Made by a program: the position numbers and the translations under genes
NCBI GenBank assembly: GCA_021521415.1
Contig: JAIQDT010006438.1
Location: 62,001 to 126,000 of the forward strand
DNA length: 64,000 nt
Source of the DNA: Bidens hawaiensis
Lineage: Eukaryota > Streptophyta > Magnoliopsida > Asterales > Asteraceae
Reading direction: 5' to 3'
Notes under the pieces: model-generated
What the model saw: the letters and a program-made list of their open reading frames with translations, nothing else
Databases searched by the model: none
Told to the model about the DNA's origin: nothing
In this document: positions 56,492 to 64,000 of the stretch, piece by piece
How positions within the stretch are numbered: position 1 is the first letter of the stretch
Layout of the letters: each line of letters begins with the position of its first letter

Positions 56492-57483
56492 TGAAGAGGT
56501 AGGTCCCAGCAGAGCCCAGTTGGACCCGCAAGACTCACATTAAACAGGGACGTCTGCGCAGAAACCAACTGGATCCGCAGGACCAACCATGCTCAGAGAC
56601 GTGACGTCCTTACGCGCAGTACGCAAGCTGTTCCCGCAGGAAATGCCTCCCAATGGTGAAGGACTCCGCCTGTCCCCGCAGCCTCGGATACAAGCCATTA
56701 GGGAAGGCCACCCGCGCAGCAAGGCTACACGCACAAGGCACTTAGCTCTCAATCATTCAGTGTCACCTGAAGGAATGAGCGAAGCCGGGAACAATCCCGC
56801 ACAAGGGCGGGAGGGGGAATACTCCCGCCCAAATAAGCCAGTCCGTACGATACGGGAAGATCTTCTGTACTGTACCTGACGAGGTATGGGAAAAAGATCT
56901 GACTAAAGATACGACAGCTTATGGACAACAGTATGGCGAGCAGCATGCTCCTACACTGTATGTCACTATTAGCCGCTGCCTACTCACCAACTCTTGTCAT
57001 ACCACGTGCGTAGCCGGCAGTTGGTGGAAAAGGAATAGTATACAGCAGGCCTGGTCGCTATCAGCCGCTACCTACCCACCAACTACCAGCAGGGCACGTG
57101 CGTAGGCTACTGTTGGTGGAACAGGAACACTGTTGCAGCCGGCCATACCTCCTTGGAAACCTACCTTCGGCTATAAATACCACAAATGGTATGACCATCT
57201 CATCTTATCATATCTTATCTTGTATCATCATATTATACCTGATATCTGCTCTAGCAATCTCTTAATATACATTTATATTTAAAGAGCAATCTAGTCTGAT
57301 TCTCACGCCGGAGGGTGGTCACAAGGAGGAACCCCCCCCCCCCTTCTCAGTGACAAGCTCACGGTGTCTGTTTTGCAGGTTATCAGAAGAACCATCTTCT
57401 CAGGGTCTAACCCCTCGTGGGAAACATCTATCTAACCCCCAGGTTACCCGTAATCTGTCCGGGGTCCGGCTAGTGTTTCTTCA
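56492..57483 (+). repeat. 5' LTR of element C
   Basis: 992 bp, close to the LTRs of A. TATA box at 57171-57180. Both U3 G-box hairpins are present. A 12-C tract follows GGAGGAA. The primer-binding site at 57485 reads TGGCGCATCCG, one C shorter than in A and B. Confidence 0.95.
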
Positions 57484-57547
57484 TTGGCGCATCCGTGCAT
57501 AAAGCTAGAACTACATTTTTCTCCAGTTTTTTCAAACTTCTACAAAG

Positions 57548-59002
57548 ATGGTTAGAGAAATTCCGGTAACCACAACCCCAGCTACTGGGGGGAATACCGG
57601 CAACACAGTTTTTACAAACACTACCCCGGTTACCCAAGCCGGGGCAAGTGAAGTAAATTTTACAAACACTACCCCAGTTACTCAAGCTGGGGCAAGTGCA
57701 GTAAATGATCGCCTACTGGGATCCACCGATACCCAGTTTGAGAAACGAAGACTCCCCCGCCAAACCCTCGATGAAGTTAAGGCATGGGCGGAGGCACGAC
57801 AAAAGGAATTCCAAGCTGAGTTGGACGAACGCTTGCGTTCCGTCCAACAGGCAGACGAATTCGATGAATACTTAGATGACTCGGAGGAATCCGACTCCGA
57901 CGCGAACCCTCGCCATAGGGCAAAAGGGAAGCGTAAGGAAACGGAATCCCAACCGAAAAGGCATTTTGGACAAGCCTTCAAACCAAAAAACACAGGAGGA
58001 AGTCCACGTGACTTCTCCAAAGCATTCAGACCAAACGTTGCAAATGCGGGAACGTCCAAATTTGCAAGGGACATTGCGGAAGCAATCGCCCCAAAAAGTG
58101 CCAAACAAATGTCAAGCATAGGCACGTATGATGGTATATCTGACCCCGATGATCATTTGAACAGATTCATAGCGGGGGCAACCGTCAGCAGTTGGACGGA
58201 ACCTACGTGGTGTTACATGTTCCAAATGACACTGGTTGGGGCTGCTAGAGCGTGGTTCGATCGTCTACCGGTCAACCACATCTACGACTGGGCAGACTTC
58301 CAACAGAAGTTTAGCCAGCACTTCAGCCAGCAAAGAAAGTATACAGAGGAGCAATGGACAATCCTCAAATGCGTTCGAGAGACAGATGAATCTTTGCTGG
58401 ACTTCATCACTCGCTTCAATTCGAAGAAGCTAAGTCTGGGTAACATTAGCGAAGATCTTGTTCGCGCTGCTTTCATACAGGGCGCGAACGACCCAGAGCT
58501 CATCCGCACCTTAACAGGTAAAGATGGCATGCCATCCACATGGGATGCCATCATGACAGCAGCTAAACGCTTTGCGGAAACGGAGAAGCAACTGGGTAGA
58601 GATCTCCCACAGAGCACAAACCTCTACACCCAGAAAACAAGAGAGGACAACGTTCTCACCGCCCGATTAAACAAAAAGCGGAAGCTAGGCATTTGGCAGT
58701 CAAGGGTAAACTTTGACACCTCATCCGGCTTGCAGCATCGGTTAGGCGGAAGGGATAACGTACAGTCCAACAAGAACTCCAGATGGACGCCGCTCACCAA
58801 AAGCGTCACCGAGATATTCGCCACCGAGGAGCTCCCATGGCCAAAGCCTCAAATAATCCGACATCGTCACAATGCTGATCGGAGTAAATACTGTGACTTT
58901 CACAGGACAAAAGGCCACACCACCGAAGAATGCATTGACGTGAAGGACATGGTCGAAGCATTCGTCAGAGATGGGACGCTCGCGCACCTCGTGGCGCGAT
59001 GA
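57548..59002 (+). CDS. gag: Gag polyprotein (element C)
   Basis: 484 residues, intact, nearly identical to gag of element A: a 16-residue N-terminal repeat (FTNTTPVTQAGASEVN, FTNTTPVTQAGASAVN), acidic segment DEYLDDSEESDSDAN, gag core (AARAWFDRLP, DFITRFNSKK) and CDFHRTKGHTTEEC near residue 448. The stop is TGA (GCGCGATGA) where A has TAA, at the same deletion border. Confidence 0.93.
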   Translation: MVREIPVTTTPATGGNTGNTVFTNTTPVTQAGASEVNFTNTTPVTQAGASAVNDRLLGSTDTQFEKRRLPRQTLDEVKAWAEARQKEFQAELDERLRSVQQADEFDEYLDDSEESDSDANPRHRAKGKRKETESQPKRHFGQAFKPKNTGGSPRDFSKAFRPNVANAGTSKFARDIAEAIAPKSAKQMSSIGTYDGISDPDDHLNRFIAGATVSSWTEPTWCYMFQMTLVGAARAWFDRLPVNHIYDWADFQQKFSQHFSQQRKYTEEQWTILKCVRETDESLLDFITRFNSKKLSLGNISEDLVRAAFIQGANDPELIRTLTGKDGMPSTWDAIMTAAKRFAETEKQLGRDLPQSTNLYTQKTREDNVLTARLNKKRKLGIWQSRVNFDTSSGLQHRLGGRDNVQSNKNSRWTPLTKSVTEIFATEELPWPKPQIIRHRHNADRSKYCDFHRTKGHTTEECIDVKDMVEAFVRDGTLAHLVAR

Positions 59003-59017
59003 ACGCTGAGCAGGCTG

Positions 59018-59227
59018 ATGCGTGTAGAACCCCAGCTGGGGAAAACACGAATAAAATTCCAGCTTCAAGGTGGAGACTACATGCTGCGTAAAGAACGAGA
59101 TCCCGAACCAGGTGCGTATCGGCTCGATGGCACTCCCATCCCAACAACATGGAAGGGAGCTCATTTACACAGTTTGCATGTAAATCAATTCCAAATTTGT
59201 AAAGAAAAGGCCAAGAGCCACTTCTAA
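59018..59227 (+). pseudogene. Integrase C-terminal remnant (element C)
   Basis: Same remnant as in A (GDYMLRKERDPEPGAYRL, DGTPIPTTWKG), with the same borders. Confidence 0.75.
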
Positions 59228-59297
59228 TGGAAATGATTCTCCTTAAAACATTGATGCTGATGATTTTACATTTATACTTTTAACTATCAACACGAAT

Positions 59298-59982
59298 ATG
59301 CCGGTTTTCACCGCATAATTACGTGAAAAGTCGTTGCATGGGGAAGGCGGCAAAACGCGCATAAACCCAAAAAACAACAAACCTTCACGCAGGTCAGTTG
59401 AAGGGGAAAAGTTCAGTTATCCCATTAAATGAAAGTGCCGGTCTATCCGCATGAATCATGAGAGGAAACTGAACACTAACCTATCAACAACCATGCGTCG
59501 AACGGTTAATTTATTAAACACTAATATGCCGGTTTTCACCGCATAATTACGTGAAAAGTCGTTGCATGGGGAAGGCGGCAAAACCCGCATAAACCCAAAA
59601 AACGACAAACCTTCACGCAGGTCAGTTGAAGGGGAAAAGTTCAGTTATCCCATTAAATGAAAGTGCCGGTCTATCCGCATGAATCATGAGAGGAAACTGA
59701 ACACTAACCTATCAACAACCATGCGTCGAACGGTTAATTTATTAAACACTAATATGCCGGTTTTCACCGCATAATTACGTGAAAAGTCGTTGCATGGGGA
59801 AGGCGGCAAAACAAGCATAAACCCAAAAAACGGCAAACCTTCACGCAGGTCAGTTGAAGGGGAAAAGTTCAGTTATCCCATTAAATGAAAGTGCTGGTCT
59901 ATCCGCATGAATCATGAAAGGAAACTGAACACTAACCTATTGACAACCGCGCGTCGAACGGTCCAAAACAAAATTCTTAAAA
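59298..59982 (+). repeat. 228-bp tandem repeat, three copies (element C)
   Basis: Units start ATGCCGGTTTTCACCGCATA at 59298, 59526 and 59754 with a constant 228-bp period. Confidence 0.92.
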
Positions 59983-60275
59983 GGATGAGGAAAACCTACA
60001 CGCAGGTAAGATATGGGTAAAGTTTAGCCATCTTACCAAGTGCAAGTGACGGTCCTACCCGCACAATCACGAAAGAGGAAGCAAAACTCCTATTATCTAC
60101 CACGTTCAAAGGTTAACTTATCCTCAGAAAGGATGAGGAAAACCTACACGCAGGTCAGATATGGGTAAAGTCTAGCCATCCTACTAAGTGCAAGTGACTG
60201 TCCTACCCGCACAATCACGAAAGAGGAAGCAAAACTTCACACCTATTATCTACCACGTTCAAAGGTTAACTTTAA
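59983..60275 (+). repeat. About 150-bp tandem repeat, two copies (element C)
   Basis: Units start GGATGAGGAAAACCTACACG at 59983 and 60131. The 148-bp first unit is slightly shortened relative to the 154-bp units of A. Confidence 0.9.
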
Positions 60276-60485
60276 ACACTTGGAAAATTGCTAATTTAAA
60301 CTAAAGTATGCAAGTCATAAAACGTTTATAAAGCAAGGAATCCAATAAAAGAAGCGGTCTTACCCGCACAAAAGATTTATATTTCATAAATATTCGTTAC
60401 AAGAATGGCCGGGTAACTACCCGCCTACAAGAAAGTAAATCTATACAACTATATCTATCCTAGCAGCAGGAAGGGATCTTCAGGA

Positions 60486-63400
60486 TCAGGCTTCAGGGCC
60501 ACTTCCACTTGGACCAGCCCCATCAGTAGAGCGTGGCAGTTTAAGGAAAGCTTTGAGGATAGCTAGCCCGTCATCAGCAGCAGCAACTTCATTCACCTTC
60601 TCTACCACTGGATGCGGGAAGGCGGCGTATTGATTTACTGCTTGGTCGTATACAGCTTCGGTATCTACATCGAATAAAGGGAAGTTGGAAGGCGGGATGC
60701 CTTTCTCAACGAACCCTAGACCAAGCAGAAAGCCGGCCTTTTCCCCATCCTCGTGAGAAGCGTTGAGGGCTGCGCTCATAGCATCGTCGTAAGATGTCTC
60801 TGAGAAGACCCGATGCACAACCTACAAAAGAAAATATACAAGTGTCAAACCTTTTCTATTTACAAAGAAAAGCGTAAAGACATGAAAACATACCTGAGAC
60901 AACGCTTCTCGAAGAAGCCATTCCTTGGCAGCCAGAGCTTCTTGGAGGGCAGCTTGAGCTTCGTTACGGGCGCGATCGGCTTCACTCTTGTTGAGGTTGG
61001 CAAGCAACACCTCTTTAGCCGCAGCCTCTTCGACGCCCTTTAGCTTACGCTCGGTATGGTCAAGCACCCCCCTCTGGTCCAGGATTTCTTGAAGCTTCTT
61101 AGCATCCTCCACCGCCAAGGCATCATGAGCCTGCTGGAGAGCCTCTAATTTGGCTTTAAGCTCTTCATTCTCCACGCGTAGAGGCTCAGCAACAGCTTCA
61201 GCCTTGGTGGCCCTCTCGGTTGCGTTCCTCGCAGTTTCCTTAGCCAGCCGAAGCTGTTCATTAACAGCTTGGGCAGCCTTGGAACGGGCCTCGAAGGCCT
61301 TCTCCTTCTCCGCAGCCGCTGCGGAGAGTTTTTGGTTCTCCTCCCGGATAGCCCGCGCCCGAGCTACTTCTTTAGCGCGAGCTGCTTTTAACTTGTCGTT
61401 TTCACGACAAAGCAGCTCGACGCGCGGCTGCATCCGGGCGAGGAGAACCTGAAGCACATTGCTTAGCCTACCCTCCTGGTAGCTAGCCATGGCTTCCCCC
61501 AACGCAACACTGGGAGCAGCGTGACGAGCCCATTCCACGCACTCCACAGGGGTACGAAGGGTTGTTCCTCGGCGTATGTTCCATCGCGGAACATACACTT
61601 CATTGGAATCCGACACTGCAGAAAACAAAAAGCAGTTAGGAAAAGATGATAAATATATATATATATATATATATAAATAAAAAAGGGCCAAAGGAACCCT
61701 ACGCACCTGTAGGGTCTATAACAGGCCGATAGCCGCCGAACCCATCACCTGAACCCAAAGGAAATCCATCCAAAAGGTCAGGCAGATGGGAAGGTGGCAA
61801 AGATTGGCGAGAACCCCCATGCGTACCTGATGGGCCGGCCGTCGTTGCCGGTGGCGGGGGCATGGTAGCAGCCACCGCAGTCACTGCCGCAGAATCAGCA
61901 GCAATAGTAACCGCCGGCTCGGTGAAGGATGCTGTAAAAATCGCACTCACGGCCGGCGGTGACGTCAACTCGGCTGGAACAGTCGGCTCAGAGTGAGCAA
62001 CTGGACCAGCGGAAGCAGGCGCAGGCGCCTGGGTCGTCGCCTCTGGTAGGCTGACCAAGCCTACCGTCATCGGCGGGGAGATACTACTCGGCACTCCACC
62101 CTGGAATGCGTCAACATCCACACCTGCGTAAAGAAGAAAAGTGTTAGAATATTAAGCTATGAAGATAAAAGCTGAAGGAAGTTGTACTTACGGGTTTTCT
62201 TGAGCCTGAAAGTACAGACGGGCGGGGATGAACCCGATGGAGCCGGCCTCTTTGCGCCGGTCACCGTCGTCTTCTTGGGCTCTCCGGAGGTGACAGTCGC
62301 AACCTCCGGAGCCGTGGTCTTATCACCACCGGGATTCCCCGCCACCTCTTCGCTCTCAGTCTCCGAGTCAGACAGAGGCACCGGATCGGCAGTGGAGGCC
62401 ACCTTCTCCTTTCCCTTCCCGCCGGCAGCCTTCTTCTTCCGCACCAACGGAGGACCATCTGCGGATTCCTCATCAGAACAGACGATTAGAGCAATTCCAG
62501 CAGAGGTTTCAACATTGAGGGGTCGAGGGTTGAAGAGCGCCTTACCTGGCCGCCTGGCGCTAAGGATCTCATGGCCTAGCGGATAGACCTCCACGAACCG
62601 ATCCGCAGTTTGTTCGAGGATGGGCAACTCGTTCTCGTCAAGAGCGCGAGTACCCATCCGTACGGGACCGTCAGCCTCCCGCGGGTTGAGGAGCGACTTC
62701 AGGTCGTTCCCCTCTGAAATAAACAGGGAAAAAGTTAGAAGAAATTTAAAATCAACAAAAGGAAAGAAAGCATACCGTAAGGAACAGAGTTCGAACCGTA
62801 TTCGTGGACGATCGGAACCTTCTGCGCGTCCGCCGCCTTCCAGACCCGGCTCATCCCCAACATGACCATCCCGGACTCCGCAAACCGGTAAACCGGAGAT
62901 TGGATCCGAGATATCCTCGAAAACCATTCCGCCTCCTGGTAGTTGGAGGCGTGAAGGCCTCGGAGAGCTTGCCCATTCTTAAACTTCATGGCAAGGGGAA
63001 TGGCCGGGCGGAGATAAAGAAGAACTCCCGCTTCCACGCGTGAAGACTGCGCTCTGTCGCGCAAATCTTCAAACCCTTGATACGGGTTGTCAGGGTATAC
63101 CACCCCTGGATGCACCTCCAAGTGTAGAAGGTCATCAGGCGGTCAACAAGGGGCTCGATGCCCAAAATCCGGCACACCCACTCGAAGTGGCGAATCTTGG
63201 CGATCGCCATGGGGTGCAACTCGGTCAGATGAACACCGTGCCTCTCAAGGACACGGTAAACAAACTTTGTCAATGGGAACCTAAGATTCCCATAGACAAA
63301 GAATGCTGCATAAACCCCGATCTTGCCTCTGGGGGCATCGTACACGGTCTGATGGGGTTCAGGAAACTCAGGCTCGAGAGGATCGAGCATGAACTTCCTG

Positions 63401-63495
63401 ACAACATACCGATACAGATCGCCGGGCAGAGCACACTGGCACTCGCCAGCAGTACTCTTGTCATCGGCCGAAGACTCGAGATCACGTGAAGACAT
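60486..63495 (-). CDS. Antisense five-exon gene inside element C, putative gypsy-type transposase domain plus coiled coil
   Basis: Exons on the minus strand: 62776-63495, 62192-62713, 61707-62123, 60894-61615 and 60821-60486, each with GT donor and AG acceptor. The total is 2717 nt, one short of a multiple of three: a base is missing near 63000 (ISAR then a frame change before AMKFKNG), so this copy is frameshifted and encoded about 905 residues. Exon 1 (MSSRDLESS, EPEFPEPHQTVYDAPRGKIG, FVYRVLERHGVHLTELHPMA, RILGIEPLVDRLMTFY) resembles the plant 'putative gypsy type transposon' domain (PF04195). Exons 2-3 are low-complexity Pro/Ser/Thr/Ala with the basic VRKKKAAGGKGKEK. Exon 4 is a long Ala/Glu/Lys coiled coil (LLCRENDKLKAARAKEVARA). 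Exon 5 starts VVHRVFSETSYDDAM. Function unknown. It is transcribed opposite to gag from its own TATA box. Confidence 0.8.
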
Positions 63496-63616
63496 CTTGC
63501 AGAAAGAAGAAAACGATTTCGGGAAAATGCTTGCCTGAAAAGGTGAGTATTTGCCGGAAATCGCTAAGAAGAAGAAGAGAAGGGTGAAAGTGTGGATTAT
63601 AAAGAGGCCTATCCCC

Positions 63617-63626
63617 CTTTATATAC
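63617..63626 (-). promoter_or_regulatory. TATA box of the antisense gene (element C)
   Basis: GTATATAAAG on the minus strand, about 125 bp upstream of the ATG at 63495, with a CT-rich leader between. Confidence 0.7.
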
Positions 63627-63975
63627 TAATCGCAATTAATGCGATGAATTTAATGCGGAGGAGAGAGAAATCGAAGGTGCAATGAAACTATGACACGTGG
63701 CAAAAAGCAAGCTGGCAACAGCTGTTGACAGGACGCGTACCATTAATTTCGCGGCCACGCGCCCGAAAAATCGCGCCCACGCGCCTGAAAAAGCGTCTGG
63801 AATGACCATGTACTGTCACGTCACCATAACTTCCTGCACGTCCTGACACAGTCAGAAGAAACCGTCGCACGACGTTTCAGAGGTTTGGACTGTTCCTATC
63901 TTTCCACCAACCTTTCGAATTTCAAAATTCAAAATTTAAAAATCTTAAAAAGTAAGCGGGAAAATACCCCTTACC

Positions 63976-64000
63976 TTGGCAAACAAGTAACCGTAAGACG
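63976..64000. repeat. Start of the 98-bp tandem array of element C
   Basis: CCTTGGCAAACAAGTAACCG matches the first unit of the array in element A; the window ends here. Confidence 0.85.

Larger units (their letters stand above)
56492..64000 (+). mobile_element. LTR retrotransposon element C (same subfamily as A), right part outside the window
   Basis: Contains the 5' LTR, gag, the same integrase remnant as A, amplified repeats and a nearly complete antisense gene. The window ends at the first unit of the 98-bp array. The left flank ATTAT (56487-56491) is the expected TSD. Element C shows the form from which A lost about 2.6 kb of antisense exons. Confidence 0.93.

Noticed and set aside
62182..62586. 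Plus-strand 134-residue frame in element C
   Set aside because: Shadow of exon 2 of the antisense gene.

Overview
This window is nuclear DNA from a flowering plant, most likely a eudicot and possibly Asteraceae. The host genes have GT-AG introns and are typical of land plants: an AP2/ERF factor, a chloroplast NDH subunit, a tonoplast aquaporin and a long-form tRNase Z. The rest is AT-rich intergenic DNA and transposons. The family-level guess rests on the retrotransposon type (Tat-like Ty3/gypsy gag with an antisense spliced gene) and is weak.

Layout. Positions 1-5214 hold a Harbinger-like element and the first, truncated copy of a DREB A-4 type ERF gene on the minus strand. Positions 5221-12071 are a complete gag-only LTR retrotransposon (element A) with TSD TAAAC. 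It sits within 6 bp of the junction of a 3.15-kb tandem duplication, so 2061-5214 recurs at 12072-15224. Two more ERF copies follow at 14795-15358 and 17687-18265; only the last keeps the family C-terminus. Positions 19334-23712 are small DNA transposons, including one palindromic element nested in the exact centre of another.

Positions 25242-28064 carry a plus-strand multi-span membrane protein gene that seems to lack one exon. Positions 28728-37962 carry a minus-strand long-form tRNase Z (TRZ4-like) with a 3.7-kb Helitron in intron 1 and several frameshifts. A damaged tRNA-Asn (38873-38944), PNSB3/NDF4 (39510-40642, six clean exons) and a TIP2 aquaporin (42224-43399, minus) follow. From memory, the Arabidopsis neighbourhood At3g16240 (TIP2;1), At3g16250 (NDF4), At3g16260 (TRZ4) and At3g16280 (ERF036) has the same order, so this appears to be a conserved gene block expanded by transposons.

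Positions 44551-53873 are a second full LTR retrotransposon (element B, TSD CTGAC), and 56492-64000 the first 7.5 kb of a third (element C). All three encode gag on the plus strand. Downstream on the minus strand each has, or has lost, a five-exon gene with its own TATA box. It encodes a protein resembling the 'putative gypsy-type transposase' domain followed by a low-complexity region and a coiled coil. A and C share the same loss of protease, reverse transcriptase and most of integrase. B keeps gag, protease and the integrase end in one reading frame but lacks reverse transcriptase and RNase H. None can move without enzymes from elsewhere. Internal tandem repeats of about 228, 150 and 98 bp vary in copy number between the elements.
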